A DNA stretch of 64,000 nt, taken from contig CM069603.1 in NCBI GenBank assembly GCA_035771175.1, forward strand, positions 26,450,286 to 26,514,285. Reading direction: 5' to 3'. The translations under genes were made by a program, and so were the position numbers. Shown piece by piece: positions 12,531 through 23,653 of this stretch. Within the stretch, counting starts at the first letter, position 1. Every line of letters starts with the position of its first letter. Below the pieces are notes generated by a model. It did no database searches. It was not told the DNA's origin and saw only the letters and a list, made by a program, of their open reading frames with translations. The DNA comes from Paratinospora sagittata (lineage: Eukaryota; Streptophyta; Magnoliopsida; Ranunculales; Menispermaceae).

Positions 12531-13260
12531 CAGGTATACGACCTTCAAGTAAGGGGTTATGAAAACTTGGCAGCATGAACGAGTCAAGGCTAGAGTACAA
12601 GACTTTGAAACTTGAAATCACCAAATTATGAAAGTTAAGTTTGCCATATCCAAAGAACTAGATTAGTATGCACGAATAGGAAGTGTGTTGCCTTCCTCTG
12701 ACTTAGTTAAATACTAAGCTTAGCCTCGTAGAGGATAGTAGAGTGGCTAAAGAGAAAGTTGGAAAATATAGTTGTTAGTATCAACTATGGTCTTGAGTGA
12801 TTAGATGATTGAAAAATCTTGGATATGATCTCACACCATGATCATAATTAATGACGATGAGATTCGTACTAGTGTTCATATATTATTAAGGATATATAAC
12901 AATAATGAAAGTGGAAATATTCCTAGGTTATGATATCACCTAGATGAGACTTCGTTCCATAGACGTATGATTGGATGAATTAGTGATCATGTAAATCTAG
13001 AGACATGACCAATGAATGTGAAAATTTAGACAAGGAAGGTAATGAGGCGCGCGATTATTATATGCAACCTTAAGGAATGAGAAATGAAAATGTGACCTCA
13101 ATGGGTTATGATTGAGATTTGAGGAAATGAAAGAGGTATTTTAAAGGTTGGTTGTATCTCGCTCAAACTTAGTGGTCATTGAAGCAAGGATGACTGAGCA
13201 TTTGTGATAGGCCGAGGACAGGCTATTAAGCAAGGCTGACTACCTTGGGATTGTAGATTT
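12531..13260 (+). other. Decayed internal region without coding signal
   Basis: About 730 bp follow the PBS. I see no gag or pol motif and no long frame, only AT-rich sequence with many stops. It is the internal region of the non-autonomous element up to the solo LTR insertion. Confidence 0.55.
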
Positions 13261-13265
13261 ATAAT

Positions 13266-14732
13266 TGACAAGTTGAGTTTTAGGAGTTAGTTTGCATGTT
13301 AATTTGATAGATTTTTAGGTTAATTTAGTTATTTTTTAGGTGTTTTTACATAATTAATATACTTAGTTGTTTTAGATGCAATTAGGTTTTATCTTAGGTT
13401 TTATAGGTTTTTATCATGAATAAATGACTTTTTGATACATGTTAATATCATAGAAGTCACAAGTTTTGAGTACATATCATTTTAGTTAATACCTTGATTA
13501 ATTGCATAGAATTTACATTTGTTTATACTTTGTTTTGTAGGTAAATAAAAAGCTCAAAAGTGGGTTGAAACAAGGTTCAAATGGTGTTCAAAAGAAGTCT
13601 AGAAGATGTACAAAACATGTGCAAGTAGTGTGCAAAAAAGTGAAAAAATAGGCTAAGTCAACAAATCACCACCAAAATACTCGAGACTGGGCGCCGTGGC
13701 GCCGATGTTCGCTGAATTACGGACTTGCTTTTTTTGAGCAATTTTTCATTACCATTTTGGTCTTTTGACACCCACTTAAGTGTAAAACACGTTTTAGGGT
13801 TGTGGATTATGATATTCAAGGATGAGAATTAGGTTTAGGGTGTGAGTAAGGAGGCAAGAAAGCAAGAGGAGAAAGGGCTTTGAATTGGATGCTTAAAGGA
13901 ACCAAGGAGAAAAAGAAGACTAAATCCACCGTCGAAGGGGGATTCTAACCTTTAATTTCAGTTTCTTGTGTCTTGAAATGTTTTCCTTCATTGTCTTATT
14001 TCTTTTTCATCTTGTATCCATGAACATGAATATGAGCTAAATTATTAATCTAGAGGTTTGGATGATTTATGTTTGATTTTATGGGTTAATGCTTATTTAT
14101 GTGTTATTGAATTAGTTTCTGAATTTATTTGCAAATTCATATGCTTAATGCCTTCAATTTGCTGGCCACTAGTTGAATGTAGTTATATTTGATTTCTTAC
14201 ACTCGAGACAGGTACTATTGAATCGGATCTGAGACTTTGTGACCAAGGTTAGTAGTATTGAGTCGAGAGACCTACGAAAACCTTTGAAATGAGATAACAT
14301 GAATCACAAATCTTAAGGCATGCTTGATGTGATGATTTACATTCGAGAGAGGGAATTAATAGGTTAGTATAGATTTTCAAATTACACTCAAGAGAGGGGT
14401 TTGATTGGGATAGGTTTCATGATTTATAAATTCATTAGTTAAATCAATAACACAATCTTTTGAAACCCATAAAGTAAAATATAATGATTTCAATCCTCTA
14501 GAACTTTCATTCAGTGATTTATACCCATTTTCAACTAATTTTGCATTAATTCATTTTAATTTGTTCAATTTATATTCCACCACATAAAATCACCTAGATA
14601 AAATTAAAATCTTAGTAGTTCTGGGCATTATATTAGTAAAATTACTTTTCCCTGAGGACGATAACCTGACTCACCTCGGTATTATAACTTGATAAATAAT
14701 CGTATACTTGCGATACAAAATGAACACGATCA
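13266..14732 (+). mobile_element. Athila-type solo LTR, TSD ATAAT
   Basis: A 1,467-bp TGACAAGTTGAG...CACGATCA unit is flanked by ATAAT at 13261-13265 and 14733-14737. Its start resembles the reverse complement of the LTR end at 2621 (TGATGAGTTGAGGTTTA), so it is the same subfamily as 1123-2621 in the opposite orientation. The GC palindrome GGGCGCCGTGGCGCCG is at 13689-13704. No TATA remains near it. Confidence 0.85.
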
Positions 14733-14829
14733 ATAATGATGCCATGAGTAAGGCACATGATATTGAGGAGGGTGCTAGCTCGGGTGGCTCGATATTTTCT
14801 TGATTGAAAACTAGGGTCGTCACATGTCC

Positions 14830-15500
14830 AATGTCCTCCCCATGACCTAAGCTTCTGGGCACATAACATGCCCCAATCATTTTTGGTATATTGTTTAGAT
14901 CAGGGTATTCCCGTCTGTTTCCCATACCTTATTCTGCGATACATGGCTAGGAATGCCCTGCATCCAGATAAAGTGGCCTATGGTGCCTTTATCATGAGAA
15001 TTCTGAAGCATCATAACGTGGATCTAAATGATGTAGAGACTACTCGCCTAACACGTTAAATCTTTGCAGGGATGTTGGGACAGAGTGGTCAAGCCGAGAG
15101 GCGGAGGCGCCAAGAATCGATGACGGAGCGCTAGTCACTCCAGGAGGAGGCCGCGAAAATTGAAAAGATTTTAGAAGAAGATGAGCGACATGACACCAGG
15201 GGTCAACCATTACCAGACTTCCCCATCCATAGGCTAGTGTATATGTCCAGGACACTTGTTCACAAGCAGTGGTCGACGTTTGTACCTCTAGCTTATGGGC
15301 CTGGCACTGGCTCGAGTGAGCTTCTTACCCTAGAGACCGTTAGGGATACACTCGTGTCTCTCATTAATGAGAGACACGCATCGGTGACTGAAGAGATTAA
15401 CAGGGTAAGAGTGGAGCTCCACTCTAGGATGGACGAAATGCAGAAAGAGCTAGACTTCCTTAGAGGTAGGTTTGGCCAATGCATCAGAGTCTGATAGGAG
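14830..15500 (+). pseudogene. Putative plant transposon-protein domain, C-terminal half
   Basis: This is the continuation of 9640-10162 after the inserted element. The frame first reads NVLPMT then a stop. A shift then opens the frame at 14868 with LVYCLDQGIPVCFPYLILRY, followed by YGAFIMRILKHHNVDLNDVE. This matches in position the LPFGMYLTTLFEKSGVNF segment of the paralogue at 20710-21285. A further open stretch at 15237-15494 encodes a predicted coiled coil (SLINERHASVTEEINRVRVE) ending at a TGA. At least one stop and one frameshift separate the pieces, so it is not functional. Confidence 0.6.
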
Positions 15501-16069
15501 CTGCAACAACAGCCTTAGTCCCTGCCAATAGTAACCCTGCGCAGCCTCAACAGGCACAACTTCTGACTAAGCTCGGTTAGATTTGCTAAATTTTCCAGAA
15601 CCAGAGAAAGACTTCGTAAATGAGTTAGTTAATTCTGACATTGACCTTGACTCTTTTTTTGATGGTATAAACGTTCCAGCCCAGACGGGCAAGTCTCAGG
15701 GAAAGGGATATATTTCAGCCATAACTGTTAGAGCTGGCTGACTTTTGACTTGTAGATAGATAAACTTTTTTTTTTGCAACTTTTTGGATAGGTAGAAATA
15801 TTTAGATAAGTTATGATATTTAGGGTAGACTGATTGAACCCTAGGAAGAAGCTTTGGGGCAACTTTTTGGAAATGGCTAAAACTCTAGAAGTAAGTTAGA
15901 AATGAAAATTTGAAATATGAAAACTTTTTGTAAAAAATAAAATAAAATGTAGAAACCAACTAAAAAGATAAAACAATTATTAGGATAAACTTCCGTGCAC
16001 ATGATAGAGTTGGTCACAGTTATGGACCCGCATAAGTAATAGTCTTACCATATCAAGTGACATGGATGG
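15501..16069. other. Intergenic remnant, host of the GATGG solo LTR
   Basis: AT-rich sequence follows the transposon-protein relic. A purine-rich AGGAAGAAGCTTTGGGG tract near 15842 could be a worn polypurine tract. No ORF or repeat is convincing. It continues on the far side of the nested block at 44690. Confidence 0.4.
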
Positions 16070-16784
16070 TGTCGCAACCCCTCTTCGAGTGACGTCACGA
16101 CTAACATAGTACCCTAGATAATCCCATTACACAACCAAATCTGAGGCACTGACAAGCCTCTACACGGAAAAATACCTAATAAACACAATATACAACATAT
16201 ATATATGACAATTATAATTGAACCAAAAATTTAAATCCATTTTTCCACAAGAAGACAAGACCATATCCATCCTGCAAAAGATGGTTCAACATTTAAAGTA
16301 TCCACTTGTAACGGCAAGTGATGATCACTCTCAAAACATGTCATATACAGTCCATATTCAATCTATGTGTTATATACATATATACTGTGATAGTTATATA
16401 CAAATTTCAAAAGAACAAAACACTCAAGACTATACCTAAACCCCCACAAAGCCTACATCCAAAAGTAGAAGAGGAAGGCCACTCCCAACGATTAAGCCTT
16501 GCCTTTTGCTTTGGAATCTGAACCTGAGAAAAATAGGGAAAAATGGGTGAGCTCAACTAGCTCAGTGATTATTTCTCACAATAATCTCCACATATGCATT
16601 TATATAAAGCATGTATACCATTGAAATAACATTTATAAACACAAATGCATCATTTGAAGTATAACAGACATGATTCAAACTAATCATATGGTTTTGTGCA
16701 TCGTTTTCATAAAATATGCAAACGCCTCCATGAGGTCACAATAAGATAATATTGCCTACACTTCCCCCATTTGCGCTATAGAAT

Positions 16785-17922
16785 TTTTCATGAAGATGGT
16801 AAGACGGTCTTCACGAACATTATGGTTCTTTTTAGATTACACGAATAAGGATGGTTTCAGGAATTGTGATTTCGTGCATCAGAGGAAATCTCTGAAAAAT
16901 CAAAAAGGTTTTTATGTATAAAAAGTTCTGAAAAAGCAAACTGAAAAAGTGCACAAATATAACTTTATGACAATGTTGAATTAGCGTCTTGATTGGTCAA
17001 TTAGTGTTCTGACTCATAATCTCAACTTTGTTGTTTTGTTCCTTTGAGGGCACTTATGGACTATAAGCGTCCTGTTGAACTGAGAAGTGAGGGCGCTACA
17101 AGAATGTAAGCGTTCTGACTTACTTAACGATTAAAGACGACTAAAGCTGTAAGGGCGCTATTGGAAGGTAAGCGTCCTGCCTTGTTTCAAAACACTTAGA
17201 AAGATAAGGGCGCTACTTACAACATAAGCGTCCTATCTTAAAGTACGAAAAACATAAGGGAGCTAATAAAGGTATGAGCGTTCTGATGTTTTGAAACACG
17301 TTTAAATCGAGTGAAAATATAAAGGGGCTACTGAAACGTAAGTGTCATGATGTATAAGACGATCAACGAGCAGATGCTGAATCAACGTCCTGATAAGTTC
17401 ATTGGTTGGCTCAATGAGGGCGCTACTGATAAAGTAAGCATCCTGATGGATAAGAACTTATTCAACCTTGAACTTCATCAGCGTCCTAATGTTTCATCAG
17501 CTTCCTAACATGCAAGTGCTGGAGGGCGCTACTGAGACATTATCGTCATGATAGAACACTTAAAGACTGATTTTTAAAAGCGATTTATGTCTTTCAAGAC
17601 TTAGTTAAATCAGTTAAAGATTCGATCAAATCAAACAGTTAAAAGGATTAAGAATTTAAATCACTTAAAAAACCTTTCAAACATATCGATCAAAACATGC
17701 AATTAAGTAGATCTTGCTGAGAGTAATTTGATTGATAGATTTACATTCTAAGTATTGAAAACTTGAAGCTTTGATCATTAACATGCAGTGGACTTGTAAG
17801 CTCTTCTCTTTGATCTTGATTCTTGATAAATCTGAAACACTTAACAAGATCATTAGATACACAAACATAAGTAGTTAGGAATCATCAAAAACATTCTCAT
17901 CTTAGGGTTCCTTGAGATAACA
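16785..17922 (-). mobile_element. 3' LTR of the copia element, truncated
   Basis: In minus sense this starts at 17922 with TGTTATCTCAAGGAACC. It is collinear with the 5' LTR to about 16785 ('tcatgaagatggtaaga' versus 'tcacgaagatggtaaga' at 23383). About 870 bp of its 3' end are missing. Confidence 0.8.
17046..17550 (-). repeat. CG-hairpin array in the 3' LTR
   Basis: About nine units pair GGGCGCTAC-like and GTAAGCGTCC-like halves, near 17046, 17090, 17151, 17204, 17255, 17320, 17367, 17415 and 17521. Many halves are substituted, for example ggagct, ggggct and gtcatga. Confidence 0.8.
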
Positions 17923-17942
17923 ATCTCCCCCTTTTTGATGAT
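17923..17942 (-). other. Polypurine tract of the copia element
   Basis: ATCTCCCCCTTTTTGATGAT on the plus strand is ATCATCAAAAAGGGGGAGAT in sense, the classical SIRE-type PPT. It directly abuts the LTR start at 17922. Confidence 0.9.
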
Positions 17943-18234
17943 TTCAAACACTCAAATACTATTGGGCTAAGTGACATATAGATTCATATAGTTTCTTACA
18001 ATTCACATTAGCATGGTACAAGTTATTTCATTCATTTAATCAATCATTTAATGCTCAATGCAAAACACATATCAAATTTAGAGCAAACAGAGCAATTTAT
18101 ATTCATTTAAGATGTCAGAAGAGTATATTCATAACATCAAGTTCTGATTAAACAAAACATTTACAAGTATAATACAATTCAATACATTATATTTCAAGAT
18201 AAACTATAAACTCCCCTATCTTATAGCTTTCCCT

Positions 18235-21200
18235 TTAGAAAACATCAAAAAGTGGATAGACTTTGCTTGAACTGGGACCCTTGCCTTTTCGCTTTCTTTC
18301 ATCCTCCTTCTTCTTCTTCGATTCACTTGAGCTAGCTTCTTTCTCCTTGGAATCATCTTTGGGTTTCCTTGGTGCTCGTGGTGTCTTGGAACCACTGGAA
18401 CTGTCTTTCTCTTTGGATAAGCTCTTAAGAAACTTTTCAACCACAACAACTTGCTTAGACTTCATGACAAATGTGTCGTGAGCTTACTTGGAAAAAAAAT
18501 TGTATGGATCTAGAAGTGGACCAGGTTTGAATCCCTTAATTTTTCTTTTAGTAAGACCCTTAGCAAATTCAGGTGAGATGGTATGACTTTCAAATTCTAA
18601 CCTGATTGGGTGCTTGCGTTTTGGATCTGGAAATCGTTTTGATGCAACACTGGAAGGTGGATACACTTTTCTTGAGACTCTATGTAGAGGCTTTTCATCT
18701 GATTCCTCTTATTTTTCACATTCCAGAATACCAAGAAGTTTATCAGACTCCTTCGGTCATTGTGGCCTTATGAATGCCGAAGCTCTTGGTGCAGGTGCAA
18801 CATTTACACCCTTCTTCTCTAACAGATGAAAGAGCATGCCAAAACATTTCTTGCATGAGGCAATGTACCAAACATTTGACTGTAATCGACTCTTTATTGC
18901 CTTGAAAAGGTCTTCAAAGAAGCGTACAACACCTTCAACACGATCTGCAGCAGTTGTAACAGTGTATGACAAATCCATCATTGAAGTGGCAAGGAATGAC
19001 ATCTTATTTTCTAAGGTGGACATCTTCTCATAAGATCAAGTGACCAAGTCTAGAATGTTGGTCAGTCTGCTATATTCAGATGGTGCTGTCCCAGTAGTGT
19101 GTACATTGTCTTTCAAACTTGAAATGGCCTTCAAGATGGGATCAAGATCTACTTTGTTAGATGTTTGGTCCAGGATAACATCCAAGACTGATTACAAAAC
19201 ATCTGTGCTTGATGTACTTTGAGATGACTCAGCAACCTTGCTCTTTAAATTCTGAATATTCCGAGAAATTTTCTTCAGAATTTCTATACTTGAATCACTT
19301 TGAGCAAGTCATGGTGGTTTTATTCCTTGTTGGCTTGATGGGGCTTGAATTTGGGCATGAGATGGCAGTGAACTATCTTGGATTTGAACAGACTGTGATC
19401 TTGTTTGTATAGAAGCAACAAAGGCCTTCATGAATGCCTCTATCTATTGTAAACTTTCTTGAATATCTTTCATCAGACCATCAGTAGGTGAGGAAGTGGA
19501 ACTCGATGAAAGTTGAAATTGCAAAATACCCAACTGACTATCTATTTGCTGTGTCACTTTTCTTAGCATTTCTGTTGCTTGGATCAAGTGAGTGGTGTAT
19601 TCTTTGATCTCCTTAATCTCTTCATTTTCCTAAACCTTCAGAGAATTCCTAATTTCTATTTAAATTTCATTCTTCTGCTGTAATTGATTTTGTTCCAACT
19701 TGTTTATCAACTGAGACATAACAAAAATCTGATCTTCTCTGACTTTCCTTAGAAAATCTTCCTTTTTGAAGAAATAATCTACAGGCATGCTGGAAAAAGG
19801 ATAGGATGGTGATTGGTGATCAGATTGATCATGTGAAGATGAACTCTCTTTCGGAGTATCTTCTACACCATATTCCTCTTCTTGAAGATTAGCAGCAGCC
19901 TCATGGTATTCTTCACTCTGAATTTCATTATCAACATTCATTCTTGTCTCAACTCCACTGTAGGGTATAATAGCAAGTTCATAGCCCCTTTCTTCTGTAG
20001 ATTCCAAGCCAACTGAATAAGATTATTCTTCTTCTGAAATCTCTTTATTGGCAGATGCTCTTTCTCTAGGAACACGGGGTTCCTCTGATAAAAGAACATC
20101 CACAGGAGATGGTGGATAATAAATGGTAGTCTCCGAGTCATTACTGACTCTCTCTTGAACAACCTCATCAATGATGTCTTCCATGATTGTATAAGTAGCC
20201 TCTGTTGTAGTTAACTATTCTTCAACAATAGTTTGTGCAATTTGGCTAACATCTTCCATGGCATCAGCTTTTGCTTTATCAATCTGCTTAGCCTGACTGT
20301 CATGAACAGTTTGAACAACTTGCTCTATATGAGCCTTTTCCATGATTTGTTCATCATGTCCCTTAGTCTAAATATCAACTGTTTGAGCTTCAACCATACA
20401 TACTTCTTCAACTCTCACTTCTTAAACAACTAGTTCAACATGTTCAACTTCCACAACTTGAGTTGCAACATGTTCAGTTTCAACAGCAAGATCATGTTCT
20501 TCCAAAGCCTGATCAGCCTGAACAACTTGATCAATTGAAGCTTGAACAACTTCTCTTTCCACTTCAGGAACAGTTTTTTCTCTTGCTTTAGTCTGAGCTT
20601 CTTTCTTTCCACTTGATTCACCTTCTTGTGGAACTTCTGCCATTGGAAACAATTTTTTCAATGCAGGGACATACACATATCTCTTCAACTTCACAGTGGT
20701 CTGACCAATTCAGTGATATCTGCTGGTTTCTTTAGCATCTTTACCATTGAAGTTAACTCCACTCTTCTCAAACAGTGTGGTGAGGTACATTCCAAATGGA
20801 AGACCTCCTCTTCTACTTACCACAATATCCATGACATGTATAAGAATGTGGGCAAGATTAATTTTCTTCTTCACCAGAATGCACCATATTAGGAACAAGT
20901 CAAGTTCATTCACATTGCCCTTACTGCCTGACTTGGGTTGAATGATATGGGTAATGATGTTGTGAATAATTCTGGGAATAAGTTCAAAGGATTGGTTAGT
21001 GAGTTTCTTATCAACACTCACATGATCCTTCTTCCTGGATATTAGATTCAGGACAGAAAGGTTGTCATAGCCTGGGTAATGGAATTTTCCTTTGGTAAGA
21101 GAGAAAATGTGGGCACTTTCATCATTGGGCAGTGAGAAAGTATCATAAAAGAATTTAGGAGAAATCTCAATAGATTTTCTTTTGACTTTGGACTGTCTTA

Positions 21201-21285
21201 CAAGTCTTGATCCGGGTTTCTCTTCAAGATTTTGATAGAATTGGTTGACAAGACTAGGATACCATCTAAAATGACAGGTAAGCAA
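18235..21285 (-). pseudogene. Long second ORF with N-terminal plant transposon-protein domain, stop-riddled
   Basis: One minus-strand frame spans 1,017 codons from an ATG at 21285 to 18235, broken by about a dozen point stops but with no net frameshift. Residues 1-190 carry the 'putative plant transposon protein' pattern (WYPSLVNQFYQNL; RGGLPFGMYLTTLFEKSG). The middle is acidic and Gln/Val/Glu-rich with predicted coiled coils (SQLINKLEQNQLQQ). A later block reads CKKCFGMLFHLLEKKGV. The C-terminus is Lys/Ser-rich (KKKKEDERKRKGKG). It lies between gag and the PPT, where pol should be. It may be a structural or accessory protein of a non-autonomous element, but its function is unknown. The paralogue is at 9640-15500. 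Confidence 0.7.
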
Positions 21286-21382
21286 TTTGGTTCACCCCTG
21301 GAACTGAAACAAGGATAAAACATTTAGGTGTGAGTTGGTAAAAACTCAAAATCAACAAAACAACCATCTATTATAGCTCGGT

Positions 21383-22444
21383 TCACAAGCTTCCTTCTTG
21401 GCATTTCATCAAGGATCTTTCATTTTGTACAAGTGTTCTTACTGTACTTGTTGAAGATTGTTCACTTATCATCCTTGGATCTTCCTCATCAGCAATCTCA
21501 CTTTTATTTCTGTTTGGCACATTTGCAAACATGTCCTCTCTCTCATACATTGTTTCTAACCCACTTAAAATATAATTAATTTCTTGAAAACTAATTTCAA
21601 ATGGATTTGAAAACTCTTTTAGAAATTCGACTTTGTATTTCCATTTTTTAGGAAAACCATTAAGAAAGTGTCGTCCAAGAGTAGAATGAGAGATTAGTTT
21701 CCCAAAATTCATGACATAATTGTTGAAATCTTTGTATACCATCATGAGCTGACTTGGACTCTAGAAATCTGAAGTTTGTGAGTGACTCCTCTAAGGCATT
21801 AACCCGATTTCTAGTTTCTTCCTTTCCTTCTATGGATTTCAATAAATCACAAAACTATTTTAGAGTCATTTCCCATGGATCAAGTGTTTTAGCAATGGTG
21901 ATTAGCTTATAATTCCATTTCTTTGGAAGCTTATCACTAAAACTCATTAAGGCTATTCCTATAGGTCTCTCCTGATTATGTTCTTTCATTCCATCAAGGA
22001 TGGATTGATACCTATAGCATGCTATATCAAGAGATTCATTCTCAAATATTTCGAAAGCATCAACTAGCCGTTCAAACTCTTGAAGCTTTACATCTTGATT
22101 CATTATTTTTTTTTACCATGAAGTGGTTCGAGAGTTTCCCAAATCTCCTTAGCACTTTCAAGATGAACTACCCTTGCTACTTCGTCCTCGGGTAGACAAC
22201 AATACAATGTATACACAGTTTGAGAGTTGTATTTATCATTGAGTCTCTCATTGTCTGTCCATAACTTAATAGGCTTGTTGGGCATGGTGTAACGATTTAT
22301 AGCCATTTCCCATAGACTGATGTCTTTAAATCGAAGAAAAGACTTCATCCTTCTCATCCAATCATCAAAACATTCTCTATTGAATATGGGTGGTCTGTCT
22401 AAGGATTGACCTACTTACATGATAGAACTTCTAGACATTGCCAT
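21383..22444 (-). pseudogene. Copia gag relic with duplicated capsid-like half
   Basis: The gag start is the ATG at 22444 (MAMSRSSIM, then an in-frame TAA). The copia gag signature follows: GQSLDRPPIFNRECFDDW, then a tryptophan-containing DUF4219/UBN2-like region (WETLEPLHGKK). A run of A's near 22108 shifts the frame. Next comes FENESLDIACYRYQS with LPKKWNYKLITIAK. A second, related half follows at 21383-21842 (FLESKSAHDG; FPKKWKYKVEFLKEF). The two halves look like a tandem duplication of the same capsid segment. At least one frameshift and two stops make it non-functional. No CCHC zinc knuckle is seen. Confidence 0.7.
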
Positions 22445-22485
22445 TGATATTAGAGAAATTTTTAGAATTCTTTAATGAACAACTC

Positions 22486-22500
22486 TGCTCTGATACCAAT
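22486..22500 (-). other. Primer-binding site of the copia element
   Basis: TGCTCTGATACCAAT is the tRNA-Met PBS in minus sense, directly adjoining the 5' LTR end at 22501 (TGTTGGCCCAGG). Confidence 0.9.
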
Positions 22501-22729
22501 TGTTGGCCCAGGTATGCCCAAGAGAGGGGTGAATTGGACACTTAGACAATTAAAGTTAATGCAATGACAACTAAATAAATGCAAAATAGTAAATCAATTT
22601 ACACAATTGATTTAGAGTGGTTCGGCTACTTGCCTACATCCACTACCTAAACTCCTCAGTTAGGATTTGAAACCTCTTCACTAAGGGATTCTCTTACGAG
22701 TGAGAACCAAACCGTTACACCTTTTCTCA

Positions 22730-22915
22730 ACTTTCGGGTGTGAGAACAACCGCTACAATGCTCAACTTACAGGCTTGAGACCAACCTAAACCTCTCGACT
22801 TATAGGCTAGAGAACTACCTATACCTCTCGACTTACAGGCTAGAGAATTACCTATCTCAACTTTTGGGTGTGAGACTGACCTAAACCTTCTTAACTTACA
22901 GGCTTGAGAACAACT
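22730..22915 (-). repeat. U5 tandem repeats in the copia LTR
   Basis: About six variants of 'ctcaacttacaggcttgagacc' or 'ctcgacttacaggctagaga' occur, each with a small inverted repeat (CTCAA / TTGAG). They lie between the TATA and the LTR 3' end in transcription order, so in the 5' leader. Confidence 0.7.
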
Positions 22916-23295
22916 GCTTGTTTGAAAAATAAAGTTGGGTACTCAACAGTTTATATAACTATTGTTACAACATGATATATTATACAAGATACAAAATATA
23001 AAGTACAACTGTATCCTATGAACTATCTCTCAAATTTCTTTTTTAGCAAGAGTGATATATGATTAAAATAGTGCTGGAAATTTGAGTGAAAATAGTTCAG
23101 TAACCTTCCAATAGATTTTCAAAGAAAGATAGAGATTAAGCTTAGTATGAAAATCTTTTGAAGAAACAAAGTTTCAAAGAAAACACTTAAAAAAATTAAA
23201 ACAGTTTAAGCTCAGAAAATCAAATTAAAAATTCGACCAACTTTCAAAAGTATTTGCTTGATAAATTTTCGAGTGTCTGTGGATTTTCTAAGTAC

Positions 23296-23304
23296 TGATA
23301 TTTA
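23296..23304 (-). promoter_or_regulatory. TATA box of the copia LTR
   Basis: The plus strand 'tatttatag' reads CTATAAATA in sense. It sits between the hairpin array (upstream) and the U5 repeats (downstream), as expected for the LTR promoter. Confidence 0.55.
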
Positions 23305-23653
23305 TAGACTTAGAGATGAAGGTGTTGGTCATTTAAATTTGAAGTTCAAAAAAGAACGTTTACTCACAACAGCTAGAATCTTTCACGAAGATGGTAAGAT
23401 GATCTTCACGAACATTTTGGTTCTTTTCAGATTACACGGATAAGGAAGGTTTCAGGAATCATGATTTCGTGCATCAGAGGAAATCTCAGACAAATCTGAA
23501 AAGATTTCTATGCATAAAAAGTTTTGAAAAAGCAAACTGAAAAAGTGCACAGATACAACTTTATGACAGTGTTAAATTAGCATCCTAATTGGTCAATCAG
23601 CGTCCTGACGCATAATCTCAAATTTGTCATTTTGTTCCTTTGAGGGCGCTCAT

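Larger units (their letters stand above)
10163..14824 (+). mobile_element. Non-autonomous LTR element inserted in the transposon-protein ORF
   Basis: The element starts TGTGACACCTC and ends GTCGTCACA, flanked by TGTCT (10158-10162) and TGTCC (14825-14829), a 5-bp repeat with one mismatch. The 5' LTR is 10163-12515 (2,353 bp) and is followed by a tRNA-Met PBS. The internal region has no recognisable coding potential. Only the last ~85 bp of the 3' LTR survive (14738-14824), matching 12430-12515 ('agctcgggcgactcgatgtt'). The rest has been replaced by the Athila-type solo LTR at 13266-14732. The pieces suggest a LARD-like element of a Ty3 lineage. Confidence 0.75.

Noticed and set aside
18263..18481. 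Plus-strand Phe/Ser/Leu-rich ORF
   Set aside because: It is the antisense shadow of the Lys/Ser-rich C-terminus of the minus-strand copia ORF.
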